Shown piece after piece: positions 38,024 to 46,928 of a stretch of DNA of 64,000 bases. The position numbers were made by a program, and so were the translations under genes. The stretch is taken from the NCBI GenBank assembly GCA_036490215.1, contig DASXEH010000088.1:1-64000 (forward strand). The letters are read 5' to 3'. The notes below the pieces were generated by a model. It was not told the DNA's origin. It searched no databases and worked only from the letters and a program-made list of their open reading frames with translations. The stretch is from JASHSH01 sp036490215. Lineage in GTDB: Bacteria; Pseudomonadota; Alphaproteobacteria; Rhodospirillales; Magnetospirillaceae. Position 1 is the stretch's first letter, and each line of letters begins with the position of its first letter.

Positions 38024-40333
38024 ATGAACAAGCCTGAGTTCCCGCCCAATCTGAGCCAGGCCCACTGGGGCACGTTCGAGCCGGTGGTGCGCGACGGTCA
38101 GGTGGTTGCCGTGCGGCCTTTCGCGCGCGACCCCGATCCGTCGCCGATCATTCATTCGATCCCCGACGGCATGAATCATAAAGTCCGCGTGACCCAGCCG
38201 GCCGTGCGCAAGAGCTGGTTGGAAAACGGGCCAGGCGCCGGGCGTGCGGTGCGCGGCGGCGATGCATTCGTTCCCGTGTCCTGGGATCGGGCCGTCGAGT
38301 TGGTGACCGACGAGCTCAAGCGTGTGATCGGCACCCATGGCAACCAAAGCATCTATGCCGGGTCCTATGGCTGGGCCAGCGCCGGGCGTTTCCATCATGC
38401 GCAGTCGCAGCTGAAGCGGTTCCTGGCGCTGATGGGTGGCTTCGTCAATTCGGTCGATACCTACAGCAACGCGGCCGGCACGGTGCTAACCAGGCGCGTC
38501 TTGGGCACCAGCCAGGCGATCGACGGGCCGCATACCAGCTGGGGCAGCATCGCCCAGAACGCGCAATTGCTGATCACCTTCGGCGGTGTTCCCACACGCA
38601 ACACGCAGGTGACGTCGGGCGGCGTCGGCGCGCACACCACCAAAGGCTGGCTGTTCACCGCCAAAGAAGCCGGCGCCCACTTCATCAATATCAGCCCCAT
38701 GCGCGACGATCTGGCCAAGGCGCTCGACGCGGAATGGGTGCCGACGCGCCCCGGTTCCGATACGGCGTTGATCATGGCGCTGACCCACACGCTGATCGAA
38801 GAAGACCTGCACGACGAAGATTTTCTGCATCGCTGCTGTGTCGGCTTCGAGACCTATCGCGCCTATCTCCTGGGACATGAAGACGGCGTCGTGAAGGATG
38901 CCGCCTGGGCCGCGCCGCTCTGCGAGTTGCCGGCCGAGACGATTCGCGCACTCGCGCGGCGCATGGCGCAGAGCCGCACCTTCATCATCATGAACTGGTC
39001 GCTTCAGCGCAGCGATCACGGCGAGCAACCCTATTGGGCATTGATCGCGCTGGCTGCCGCGCTGGGGCAGATCGGCAGCCCCGGCGGCGGTTTCGCCTTT
39101 GGCCTGGGCAGTATGGAAGGCATGGCAGGGCAGCGCCGTTTCGCGCCGCGCCCTACCTTCCCGATCGGCCGCAATCCGGTGGGCGACTTCATTCCCGTGG
39201 CGCGCGTCTCCGACATGCTGCTGAACCCGGGCCAGCCGTTTCAATACAACGGCAAGGACCTGGTCTACCCCGATATCAAGCTGGTCTATTGGTGCGGCGG
39301 CAATCCGTTCCATCACCATCAGGATCTCAACCGCCTCGTCCGTGCGTTCCGCCAACCCGAGACAGTGATCGTGCACGAACCTTGGTGGACCGCCACGGCG
39401 CGTCATGCCGATATCGTGCTGCCGTCGGCCATGATGCTCGAACGCAACGATATCGGTGCCAGCGCCTATGACCGGTTCGTCGTCGCGATGAAGCAGGCGG
39501 CCAATCCCAACGCCCAGGCGCGCACCGAATACGCGATCTTCTCCGACTTCGCCTCGGCCATAGGCAAGCAGGCCGAGTTCACCGAAGGCCGCGGCGAAAT
39601 GGAATGGCTGCGCCACATGTACGAGACAGCGCAGCACAAGGCCACGGCGATGCAGCTTCACTGGCCGGAATTCGATGAATTCTGGAGCCAGGGTTTCATC
39701 GAAATCCCCGAAGCCGAGAACGCCTATATCTTCCTCGAAACCCTGCGCCGCGACCCGGAGCGCAACCGGCTCAACACGCCCTCGGGCAAGATCGAGATCG
39801 AAAGCACGACCATCGCCGGCTTCAACTATCCCGACTGCCCCGGCCACCCGACCTGGTTCGAGCCCGAGGAATGGCTGGGTGCCGAGAAGGCGAAGACCTA
39901 TCCCTTGCATATGCTGTCGCCCCAGCCCAGCACCCGGCTGCACAGCCAGCTCGACATGGGCCGGATCAGCAAGAACAGCAAGATCGCCGATCACGAGCCG
40001 ATGCGCATCAATCGCGCCGATGCTGTCGCGCGCGGCATTCAGGACGGCGACATCGTGCGCATCTTCAATGATCGCGGCGAGACGCTGGCCGGGGCGATCG
40101 TTACCGACGCGTTGCGGCCCGGCGTGGTGCAACTCTCCACCGGCGCGTGGTACGACCCCGCAGATCCGGCCGGCAGCAACAGCCTCGAGAAGCACGGTAA
40201 CCCGAATGTGCTGACGCGCGACTCGGGCACCTCGCGCCTGGCCCAAGGGTCGAGCGCACAGTCGACGCTGGTTCAGGTTGAGAAGTTCACCGGCGATGTG
40301 CCGCCGGTGACGGCCTTCGATCCGCCGATCTGA
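38024..40333 (+). CDS. bisC: BisC-type molybdopterin oxidoreductase (biotin/methionine sulfoxide reductase family)
   Basis: A 769-residue single-subunit enzyme of the DMSO reductase family without Fe-S cysteines and without a Tat signal, hence cytoplasmic like BisC. WGTFEPVVRDGQVV is the N-terminal domain; YAGSYGWASAGRFHHAQSQL carries the serine that binds molybdenum in this clade; NWSLQRSDHGEQPYWALIAL and VYWCGGNPFHHHQDL are family motifs; SPQPSTRLHSQLDMG begins the C-terminal MGD-binding domain. Periplasmic TorZ/DorA relatives would need a leader, which is absent. 275 bp of unassigned DNA precede it. The next gene overlaps by one base. Confidence 0.85.
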   Translation: MNKPEFPPNLSQAHWGTFEPVVRDGQVVAVRPFARDPDPSPIIHSIPDGMNHKVRVTQPAVRKSWLENGPGAGRAVRGGDAFVPVSWDRAVELVTDELKRVIGTHGNQSIYAGSYGWASAGRFHHAQSQLKRFLALMGGFVNSVDTYSNAAGTVLTRRVLGTSQAIDGPHTSWGSIAQNAQLLITFGGVPTRNTQVTSGGVGAHTTKGWLFTAKEAGAHFINISPMRDDLAKALDAEWVPTRPGSDTALIMALTHTLIEEDLHDEDFLHRCCVGFETYRAYLLGHEDGVVKDAAWAAPLCELPAETIRALARRMAQSRTFIIMNWSLQRSDHGEQPYWALIALAAALGQIGSPGGGFAFGLGSMEGMAGQRRFAPRPTFPIGRNPVGDFIPVARVSDMLLNPGQPFQYNGKDLVYPDIKLVYWCGGNPFHHHQDLNRLVRAFRQPETVIVHEPWWTATARHADIVLPSAMMLERNDIGASAYDRFVVAMKQAANPNAQARTEYAIFSDFASAIGKQAEFTEGRGEMEWLRHMYETAQHKATAMQLHWPEFDEFWSQGFIEIPEAENAYIFLETLRRDPERNRLNTPSGKIEIESTTIAGFNYPDCPGHPTWFEPEEWLGAEKAKTYPLHMLSPQPSTRLHSQLDMGRISKNSKIADHEPMRINRADAVARGIQDGDIVRIFNDRGETLAGAIVTDALRPGVVQLSTGAWYDPADPAGSNSLEKHGNPNVLTRDSGTSRLAQGSSAQSTLVQVEKFTGDVPPVTAFDPPI

Positions 40334-40782
40334 TGTTGCCGCCGCGATCCCGGAAGAAGCACGTGGGTGAGGGCCCGGAGGGTGACCGCCTGCGCAACCT
40401 GCCGGCGCTGGCCATCGTCCTCCTGGTTGTCGTGATCGCCGGATATTTGATCACGAAGCCCACCGATGAGGTGGCGCTCGACAGCGGGTGCGATCCTGAA
40501 GACATGCAGGCGCAACTCAGCGCGTGGCTCTATGGCGACGAATTCTGGCAGAAGCAGCAAGTGGCCATGACCAACGAGATCGAAACGCTGCAGGATCTGC
40601 GCAACGAGGCGAATACGAATCCAGGCCGGCCGGTCAACATGACGCCGATCGAAATCCGCATGCGCCGCCTGTCCGAAAAAGCCAAGGCGGCAGCGGCCGC
40701 CGCTGACGACCGGCTATGGCGCGAGCAAATTCTGACCCTCGGCCGATGCGAAGGCGTCGCCAGCCGCCGCCTTGCGCAGTGA
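40333..40782 (+). CDS. Small single-pass membrane protein coupled to bisC
   Basis: A 149-residue protein whose ATG overlaps the bisC stop in TGATG, so translation is coupled. After a basic N-terminus (PRSRKKH) there is one transmembrane helix (LPALAIVLLVVVIAGYLI), then a polar domain with two cysteines (SGCDPEDM and LGRCEGV) and predicted helices. The orientation rule puts the C-terminal domain outside the cytoplasm. No family recognised; no haem-binding motif is seen, so there is no evidence that it is an electron donor. Confidence 0.75.
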   Translation: MLPPRSRKKHVGEGPEGDRLRNLPALAIVLLVVVIAGYLITKPTDEVALDSGCDPEDMQAQLSAWLYGDEFWQKQQVAMTNEIETLQDLRNEANTNPGRPVNMTPIEIRMRRLSEKAKAAAAAADDRLWREQILTLGRCEGVASRRLAQ

Positions 40783-40816
40783 GGGGGCGGGCGAGCCGTT
40801 GATTTAGGACTCGTCC

Positions 40817-40895
40817 GTCATTGCGAGGCGCGCAGCAACGAAGCAATCCATAAATGCGCGGAAAGGTGGATTGCTTCGCTATCGCTCGCAATGAC
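40817..40895. repeat. Dispersed intergenic palindrome, copy 2
   Basis: GTCATTGCGAG at 40817-40827 and CTCGCAATGAC at the other end, with GAAGCAATCCA and TGGATTGCTTC inside, as in the copy at 16375. It lies between the convergent membrane protein and enoyl-CoA hydratase genes. Confidence 0.85.
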
Positions 40896-40906
40896 AGTAA
40901 GAAAGA

Positions 40907-41725
40907 CTAACGCCCCACGAATTGCGGTGCGCGTTTCTCGATGAAATGCGCCACACCTTCTTTGAAGTCTTCCGCCTTGAAGCTGGCGAACATTTCCTGA
41001 TCGGCCTCGACGCAGGACTCGGCCAGCGTCTTGAACAGATCGCCCCACAACTGCTTCTTGATCACGGCCATCGAGCGCGGTGAGACGTTGTTGGCCAGAT
41101 CGGCGGCATAGGCATGCACCGCATCTTGGAATCCGTCGAGCGGCAGCAGGCGCGCGAGACCCAGGCTGGCGGCTTCCTCGGCGGGCAGTGTGCGCGCGCT
41201 CAATAGAAGGTCGGCCGCGTTCATCGGACCGATCAGGCGCGGCAGCATCCAGGCGCTGCCGTATTCGGCGATCAGGCCGCGGCGCGAGAAAGCGGTGGTC
41301 ACTTTCGCGCCGGTGGCGATGAAGCGGATGTCGCAATAGAGCGCGAAGCACAGGCCGATGCCAGCCACCGGCCCGTTGATCGCCGCGATCACGGGCTTTG
41401 GCGTTTTCAGCGGATAGGTCAGCGGCTGATCGAAATCCTTGCCCGGACTCGCATCGGTGGCGATTTCGGGAATCGCGGTCTTGCTGCGATCCTCGCCGCT
41501 CGCCAGTGCCGAGGCCATCGCCTCCATATCGGCACCGGCGCAGAAGCCGCGGCCGGCACCCGTCACCACGATCGCGCGCACGCCGTCATCACCGCTCGCC
41601 GTGGTGAAAGCCTGCTTCAGCTCGGCGCGGATGGTCGGCGTCCAGGCGTTCAGTTTGTCGGGACGGTTGAGGGTGATGGTGGCGACGCGGTCGCGCACTT
41701 CATAGAGAATCTGGGTGTAGCTCAC
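40907..41725 (-). CDS. Enoyl-CoA hydratase/isomerase family protein
   Basis: A 272-residue crotonase-fold protein. ITLNRPDKLNAW, GAGRGFCAGADMEAM (first oxyanion-hole segment), INGPVAGIGLCFALYCDIRF (second) and RRGLIAEYGSAWMLPRLIG with the catalytic Glu region are present. It would hydrate enoyl-CoA in beta-oxidation or a related pathway. The MaoC gene lies 34 bp upstream on the same strand, and an acyl-CoA dehydrogenase is divergent from that pair, so these three genes probably serve one acyl-CoA pathway. Confidence 0.92.
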   Translation of the reverse strand: MSYTQILYEVRDRVATITLNRPDKLNAWTPTIRAELKQAFTTASGDDGVRAIVVTGAGRGFCAGADMEAMASALASGEDRSKTAIPEIATDASPGKDFDQPLTYPLKTPKPVIAAINGPVAGIGLCFALYCDIRFIATGAKVTTAFSRRGLIAEYGSAWMLPRLIGPMNAADLLLSARTLPAEEAASLGLARLLPLDGFQDAVHAYAADLANNVSPRSMAVIKKQLWGDLFKTLAESCVEADQEMFASFKAEDFKEGVAHFIEKRAPQFVGR

Positions 41726-41759
41726 GGACGTCTCCCTTTGGTTTCAGGTGCGCTTTTTC

Positions 41760-42215
41760 TTAGGTGTAGGTCACCTGGATGGTCTCGGCGACCAGCGCCG
41801 GTTTGTCCTGGCCTTCGATCTCGACCGTGTTCTCGAAGGTCAGGCGCAGGGCCTTCGGCACCGGTTCGATCGAGATCAGTTTCATATGCAGGCGGACGCG
41901 CGAACCGCTCGGCACCGGCGCGGTGAAGCGCACGCGGTTGGTGCCATAGTTCAGCGTATGGGTGCGCTGCCGCACATTGAGCACGGATTGCGATAGGCGC
42001 GGCAGCAGCGACAGCGTCAGGAACCCATGCGCGATGGTCTTGCCGCCGGGAATGTCGCGCTTGGCGCGTTCCACATCGAGGTGAATCCATTGGTGATCGC
42101 CGGTGGCATCGGCAAAGGCGTTGATCATCGCCTGATCCACGGTCACCCATTCGCTGGTGCCGATCGCCTGGTCGATATGGGCGGTAAGCTCTTGAGCCGT
42201 CGCAACTTCCAACAT
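41760..42215 (-). CDS. MaoC-family (R)-specific hydratase-like protein
   Basis: A 151-residue hot-dog fold protein. TVDQAMINAFADATGDHQWIHLDVERAK contains the conserved Asp and His of the hydratase 2 motif, and GGKTIAHGFLTLSLLP follows. Start at 42215 is chosen for family length and GCGGGA upstream; the frame is open 18 codons further. MaoC proteins hydrate enoyl-CoAs with (R)-stereochemistry. Divergent from the acyl-CoA dehydrogenase with 145 bp between. Confidence 0.92.
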   Translation of the reverse strand: MLEVATAQELTAHIDQAIGTSEWVTVDQAMINAFADATGDHQWIHLDVERAKRDIPGGKTIAHGFLTLSLLPRLSQSVLNVRQRTHTLNYGTNRVRFTAPVPSGSRVRLHMKLISIEPVPKALRLTFENTVEIEGQDKPALVAETIQVTYT

Positions 42216-42360
42216 CGATTTGTCCCGCAAATGAAAGGCAAGCCTGACATAGGGACGGGAACGGGTCAAATTGATTGACCCCTTGTGATTTCGCCCGCCA
42301 GATGGGCTAAACTAAGGGCAAGGCGGCCACCAAGGCCGCGGCGATCGCGGGAGGGCGAAG

Positions 42361-43590
42361 ATGGATTTCTCGGTGTCCGACAGCCAGAAGCAATGGCGCG
42401 ACCGCGTCGTCGCGTTCATGGATAAGCATGTCTATCCGGCGGTCGAGCACTACGAGGCGCAGCAGGCGCAGGGCGATCGCTGGAAGGTGATCCCCGTCGT
42501 CGAAGAGCTGAAGACCAAGGCCAAGGCCGAGGGGCTGTGGAACCTCTTCCTGCCGCCATCGCCCGATCACGATGAAGGCGACTACAAAGGCGCGGGCCTG
42601 ACCAATCTCGATTACGCGATGTGCGCCGAGGAGATGGGCCGCGTCGAATTCGGCTCCGAGGTGTTCAACTGCTCGGCGCCCGATACCGGCAATATGGAAG
42701 TGCTGCACCGCTATGGTTCGAAGGCGCAGAAGGACAAATGGCTGAAGCCCTTGATGAAGGGCGAAATCCGCTCGGCCTTCCTGATGACCGAGCCGGCGGT
42801 GGCTTCGTCGGACGCGACCAATATCGAAACCGCGATCACTAAGGACGGCGATTCCTATGTGATCCAGGGGCGCAAATGGTGGTCGTCGGGCGCGGGCGAT
42901 CCGCGCTGCAAGATCGCCATCGTCATGGGCAAGACCGATCCCAAGGCGGCATCGCATGCACAGCAATCGCAGATCCTGGTGCCGCTCGACGCGCCGGGCG
43001 TGAAGATCGTGCGCATGCTGCCGGTGTTCGGTTTCGACGATGCGCCGCACGGCCATGCCGAGATCATTCTCGATAACGTGCGTGTGCCCGCCGAGAATCT
43101 GATCCTGGGCGAGGGGCGTGGTTTCGAGATCGCGCAAGGCCGGCTCGGGCCGGGGCGCATCCATCACTGCATGCGGACCATCGGCGTCGCGGAAGTGGCG
43201 CTGGAGAAGATGGTCAAGCGGCTGCAGTCGCGCACCGCCTTCGGCAAGCGCATCGCCGACCATTCCGTGTGGGAGCAGCGCGTGGCCGACGCGCGGACCG
43301 ATATCGAGATGACGCGGCTGCTCACCCTGAAGGCCGCCGATATGATGGACAAGATCGGCAACAAGGGCGCGCGGCTGGAAATCGCGATGATTAAGGTGGC
43401 CGCGCCCAGGGCCGCGCTGCGCGTGATCGACGATGCGATCCAGGCCTGGGGCGGCGCCGGCGTCACTACCGACGCCGGGCTCGGCGCCCGCTATGCCCAT
43501 ATCCGCGCCATGCGCCTGTTCGACGGCCCGGACGAGGTCCATAACCGCACCATTGCGCGGATGGAATTTGCCAAATATACCAATCGCTGA
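42361..43590 (+). CDS. Acyl-CoA dehydrogenase
   Basis: A 409-residue FAD enzyme that introduces a double bond into an acyl-CoA. FLMTEPAVASSDATNIET is the FAD and substrate motif, VIQGRKWWSSGAGDPR the middle beta domain, SRTAFGKRIADHSVW the C-terminal helical domain signature, and QAWGGAGVTTDAGLG the last motif. The pattern is nearest to the ACAD10/ACAD11 clade. GGGAGGGCGAAG before the ATG is a strong ribosome binding site. Confidence 0.94.
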   Translation: MDFSVSDSQKQWRDRVVAFMDKHVYPAVEHYEAQQAQGDRWKVIPVVEELKTKAKAEGLWNLFLPPSPDHDEGDYKGAGLTNLDYAMCAEEMGRVEFGSEVFNCSAPDTGNMEVLHRYGSKAQKDKWLKPLMKGEIRSAFLMTEPAVASSDATNIETAITKDGDSYVIQGRKWWSSGAGDPRCKIAIVMGKTDPKAASHAQQSQILVPLDAPGVKIVRMLPVFGFDDAPHGHAEIILDNVRVPAENLILGEGRGFEIAQGRLGPGRIHHCMRTIGVAEVALEKMVKRLQSRTAFGKRIADHSVWEQRVADARTDIEMTRLLTLKAADMMDKIGNKGARLEIAMIKVAAPRAALRVIDDAIQAWGGAGVTTDAGLGARYAHIRAMRLFDGPDEVHNRTIARMEFAKYTNR

Positions 43591-43629
43591 CCGACACCGA
43601 AGTCGGCGCTCAGGAGCCTCGTTTGCGTC

Positions 43630-44043
43630 ATGGATAAGATCAAGATCGTCGCCGGTCCCTATACCTTCACCGCCAAGTTCGAAACGGAGAAGGCGCCCAA
43701 GACCGTGGCCAAGTTCCAATCGCTTCTCCCTTATAAGGAGAAGATCATCCATGTGCGCTGGAGCGGCGAGGGCTGCTGGATTCCGCTGGGCGATCTCGAT
43801 CTCGGGCTCGGCTATGAGAACAACACCAGCTATCCGGCGCCAGGCGAGATCATCCTCTATCCGGGCGGCGTCAGCGAGACCGAGATCCTGCTCGCCTATG
43901 GCGCCGTGCGCTTCGCGAGCAAGGTCGGCCAGCTGGCCGGCAACCATTTCCTGACGATCATCGAGGGCAACGAGAACCTCTATAACCTCGGCCGCCTGAC
44001 CCTACAGAAGGGCGCCCAGGACATCGTTTTCTCGCGCGGCTGA
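43630..44043 (+). CDS. DUF3830 (cyclophilin-like) family protein
   Basis: A 137-residue protein. ETEKAPKTVAKFQSLLPYKEKIIHVRWSGEGCWIPLGD and the ENNTSYPAPGEIILYPGG segment fit the DUF3830 / cyclophilin-like beta-barrel family, often seen near amidohydrolase and amino-acid catabolism genes. It follows the acyl-CoA dehydrogenase by 39 bp and may be cotranscribed. Function unknown. Confidence 0.86.
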   Translation: MDKIKIVAGPYTFTAKFETEKAPKTVAKFQSLLPYKEKIIHVRWSGEGCWIPLGDLDLGLGYENNTSYPAPGEIILYPGGVSETEILLAYGAVRFASKVGQLAGNHFLTIIEGNENLYNLGRLTLQKGAQDIVFSRG

Positions 44044-44073
44044 AATTTCGCCACCTGAAATTTCAGCGTCGAG

Positions 44074-44107
44074 TTCGGCGCGCAAACTTTCGGTTTGTTG
44101 CGCCGAA
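44074..44107 (+). terminator. Hairpin downstream of the DUF3830 gene
   Basis: TTCGGCG at 44074-44080 pairs with CGCCGAA at 44101-44107, and CAAAC (44083-44087) with GTTTG (44093-44097) inside. There is no T tract after it, so it may be a weak or Rho-assisted terminator or an mRNA end. Confidence 0.35.
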
Positions 44108-44186
44108 TCCGGAAAAATCCGAAGCCTATTCGACAGATGACGTCTTATCGTTGCGACAGCTTTGACTTCGCAACGGATGACGCCCT

Positions 44187-44507
44187 ATGCAGCCCCTGGT
44201 CCTGACCCTCGATTTCGTCGATCTGCATCAGGCGGTGGCGCGCATTTTCGATCTCATCCGCCGCATGGGTTTCGATCTCGGCCGTTGCGAGATCGAGCCG
44301 GGTACCAGCGGCTTTCGCATGAACCTGCATCTGGCCGATGCGACCAATGATCCGGCGCGTCAGGCCACGCTGGTTTACCGGCTGAGCCAGGTGCCGGCCC
44401 TGGACAGTGTCACCGCGGAACATCGGCCTGGCGAGGATACCGGCGAGGTTCCGCGGCCGCGGCCTACCGTGTCGATGGTGCTCGGTACAGAGCTGCCGCC
44501 GGCCTGA
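44187..44507 (+). CDS. Small ACT-like hypothetical protein
   Basis: A 106-residue protein. LTLDFVDLHQAVARIFDLIRRMGFDLGRCEIEPGTSGFRM followed by MNLHLADATNDPARQATLVYRLSQVPALDSV looks like the beta-alpha-beta-beta-alpha order of ACT domains, as in IlvM-like acetolactate synthase regulatory subunits. No large subunit is nearby. The call is from fold pattern only. It ends 3 bp from the convergent MFS gene. Confidence 0.62.
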   Translation: MQPLVLTLDFVDLHQAVARIFDLIRRMGFDLGRCEIEPGTSGFRMNLHLADATNDPARQATLVYRLSQVPALDSVTAEHRPGEDTGEVPRPRPTVSMVLGTELPPA

Positions 44508-44510
44508 CGC

Positions 44511-46025
44511 CTACCGGTCGATGGCGGACAGCGGCGGCGCGATCGATTCGAGCGAGCGTCGCTCGGCCGCCACGCCCCACATCGCTTCGGTGCCCGCGGC
44601 GATCAGCATCAGCGCCGCGCTGACCATATAGCCCCACATCAGATTGTTGCGCGAGCCGCTGTCGATCAGCGCGCCGAAGATCGCCGGTCCCGCGATGCCG
44701 CCCAGCAGCGTGCCGGCCGCATAGAACAGCGCGATGATCAGCCCGCGCACTTCGAGCGGGAAGCTTTCACTGACCGTGAGATAGGCTGAACTCGCCGCCG
44801 CCGAGGCGAAGAAGAAGATCACCGTCCAGCAGATCGTCTGGCTGGTCGCGGACAGATAGCCCTGCGCGAACAGCCAGGCGGTGACGATCATCAGCACGCC
44901 CGAGATTGCATAGGTGGCGGCAATCATCGTCTTGCGGCCGATATGGTCGAAGAGGCGCCCCAGCAGCAGCGGTCCGCACACATTGCCCAGCGCGAAGGGC
45001 AAGATGTAGTCGCCCACGCTGCCGGCTTGCACAGCGTAGAACTTGGTCAGCACCAGCGCATAGGTGAAGAAGATCGCGTTATAGAAGAACGCCTGCGCGG
45101 CCATCAGCACGATGCAAAGCACCGTGCGCTGCGGATAGTGGTGGATGATGGTTCGCATCACTTCCATCAGCGCGCTGCCGTCGCGGCGCTTCAACTGCAT
45201 CTGGCTGCCGGCTGGCACATTCGGGATCGAGCCTCGGCTCCGGCGCACGCGGTCTTCGATCGCGACGATCGTCTGCTCCGCCTCCTCGACGCGGCCATGG
45301 GTCGCCAGCCAGCGCGGGCTTTCCGGCACGAAGCGGCGCAGATAGACGATCAGCAGGCCGAGCACGCCACCAATCGCAAACGGCAGGCGCCAGCCATAGG
45401 CGGGGTTCACCAGGCTCGGGTCGAGGGCGGCCAGCGAGCCCACCGCGCCCAGCGCCGCGCCGATCCAGAAACTGCCGTTGATGGTGAGATCGGTCCAACC
45501 GCGATAGCGCGCGGGCGTCAGTTCCTGAATCGCCGAGTTGATCGCCACATACTCGCCGCCGATCCCCGCGCCGGTGAAAAAGCGGAAGACGGCGAAGGAC
45601 CAGAAATTCCACGAACAGCCGGTGGCGATGGTCGCAACGATGTAGAGCAGCAGCGTGACATAGAACAGCCGCCGCCGGCCCAGCTTGTCGGTCAGATAGC
45701 CGAACAGCAGCGAGCCCAAGACGGCACCTACCAGATAGGAGCTCGCCGCCGCGCCGATCTGGGTGCTGGAAAGCGCGATCGAATTGTCATTGGCCAGCGC
45801 ACCGGCTAGTGACCCGACCAAGGTCACCTCAAGTCCGTCGAGAATCCAGGTGATGCCCAGCGCGACCACCATCAGCCAGTGGAAGCCGCTCCAGGGCAAA
45901 CGATCGAGCCGCGCCGGCACATCGGTAAGCACAATCGTGTCGACACCGGCCCCAGAGCGACTCTGACCGACGCGGCTCTGATGGTCGCGCAGGAACATCG
46001 GCAGGGAATGCGAGGACTGGCCCAT
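44511..46025 (-). CDS. MFS transporter, sugar porter-like
   Basis: A 504-residue carrier with twelve predicted membrane helices. FGYLTDKLGRRRLFYVTLL is the loop 2-3 motif, FRFFTGAGIGGEYVAINSAIQELTPARYRG the helix 4-5 signature, and RRFVPESPRWLATHGR the PESPR motif of the sugar/organic acid porter branch. GRLFDHIGRKTMI is the second-half copy. A 60-residue hydrophilic N-terminus precedes helix 1. Substrate unknown. Confidence 0.93.
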   Translation of the reverse strand: MGQSSHSLPMFLRDHQSRVGQSRSGAGVDTIVLTDVPARLDRLPWSGFHWLMVVALGITWILDGLEVTLVGSLAGALANDNSIALSSTQIGAAASSYLVGAVLGSLLFGYLTDKLGRRRLFYVTLLLYIVATIATGCSWNFWSFAVFRFFTGAGIGGEYVAINSAIQELTPARYRGWTDLTINGSFWIGAALGAVGSLAALDPSLVNPAYGWRLPFAIGGVLGLLIVYLRRFVPESPRWLATHGRVEEAEQTIVAIEDRVRRSRGSIPNVPAGSQMQLKRRDGSALMEVMRTIIHHYPQRTVLCIVLMAAQAFFYNAIFFTYALVLTKFYAVQAGSVGDYILPFALGNVCGPLLLGRLFDHIGRKTMIAATYAISGVLMIVTAWLFAQGYLSATSQTICWTVIFFFASAAASSAYLTVSESFPLEVRGLIIALFYAAGTLLGGIAGPAIFGALIDSGSRNNLMWGYMVSAALMLIAAGTEAMWGVAAERRSLESIAPPLSAIDR

Positions 46026-46097
46026 CCCCTATGGTGCGCATCAAAAAGCGATGAGGGGAGGGGCGAGCGTGTGACCAAGCCGTGACTGGTGGATGGT

Positions 46098-46141
46098 CCG
46101 TAGATTCGCTCAATTCATTCCGTAGATTCGCTCAATTCATT
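46098..46141. repeat. Perfect 22-bp tandem duplication
   Basis: CCGTAGATTCGCTCAATTCATT occupies 46098-46119 and is repeated exactly at 46120-46141, next to the palindromic element at 46147. Confidence 0.9.
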
Positions 46142-46146
46142 TTGTC

Positions 46147-46225
46147 GTCATCGCGAGGCGCGCAGCGACGTGGCGATCCATGGCCCTCGCATGCCCCTGG
46201 ATTGCTTCGCTTCGCTCGCAATGAC
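46147..46225. repeat. Dispersed intergenic palindrome, copy 3
   Basis: GTCATCGCGAG at the left end and CTCGCAATGAC at 46215-46225 with one mismatch between arms; the inner part GATTGCTTCGCTTCG matches the copies at 16375 and 40817, while the left inner arm has diverged (GTGGCGATCCA). Confidence 0.8.
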
Positions 46226-46234
46226 GAAAAAAGC

Positions 46235-46903
46235 CTACGGGAGTTTCGAGAAACGGAAATCGCAGTGGCTCGCGCCGCCGGCCAAAGTTTGTGTCCTCTC
46301 CAGGTGGATGCCGCGCGCTTCATAGGCGTCGAAATCAAGCCCGCAAATGTTCGGCAGGATTTCTTTATCGCCATGGCGCGCCGCGAATTTGCAAAAGCCG
46401 CAGGCTTTGTAGTTGATGCCGAATTCAAAGCTGTCACCCGGGCCCGGTTCGACGAAATCGTAAACGAAATCTTCCGGGAATTCGTTCTGATGGCTTTTTG
46501 CAGCCTGCTCGCGCAGCAGAGCCTGATTCTCGGGCGACATGAATTGAAGCCCCGCGGCGACGCGTTCCGCTTCGGGCAGGGTGAGCAATTGCGCCTTGTA
46601 GGCTTCGCGCTCGATTTCGCCGATCACGGACAGCGACACGCCGTGCCGCCGGAGCACGCGGCTGATGGCCATGAAACCCAAGAGACGCATGAAGAAGTCG
46701 CTCATGCGACTTTCCGCGCCGCCGACATAAGGCATCTGGGTGAGCACGATTTCGAATTCGTCCATCACCTCCTGCTTGACCGCATCAATGTCGGAGAGCT
46801 GCGTGCGCTCGCGCAGCATCACTCCGGCAAGGTCGAGGCGATGGCGCATGGCGTTCTCCATCGCGTCGCGATGCAATTCATAAAAGGGGTGAATCTCAGC
46901 CAT
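46235..46903 (-). CDS. L-2-amino-thiazoline-4-carboxylic acid hydrolase family protein
   Basis: A 222-residue soluble protein of the ATC hydrolase family, whose founding member opens a thiazoline ring on the way to cysteine. The diagnostic end is a set of cysteines and histidine: YKACGFCKFAARHG, PNICGLDFDAY and GGASHCDFRF. Many members lie near amino-acid or transporter genes and act on unknown substrates. AGAGGCATCC precedes the ATG. It lies 25 bp after the end of the ABC importer genes on the same strand, perhaps as a fifth operon gene. Confidence 0.84.
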   Translation of the reverse strand: MAEIHPFYELHRDAMENAMRHRLDLAGVMLRERTQLSDIDAVKQEVMDEFEIVLTQMPYVGGAESRMSDFFMRLLGFMAISRVLRRHGVSLSVIGEIEREAYKAQLLTLPEAERVAAGLQFMSPENQALLREQAAKSHQNEFPEDFVYDFVEPGPGDSFEFGINYKACGFCKFAARHGDKEILPNICGLDFDAYEARGIHLERTQTLAGGASHCDFRFSKLP

Positions 46904-46928
46904 TGGATGCCTCTGAAAGCCGGATTAC

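Noticed and set aside
38486..40246. A 586-codon minus-strand frame inside bisC
   Set aside because: The plus-strand molybdoenzyme is complete and motif-rich; the antisense frame is low-complexity His/Gly/Arg-rich.
16375..46225. The repeated palindromes considered as a CRISPR array
   Set aside because: Copies are thousands of bases apart and contain no regularly spaced short repeats or spacers.
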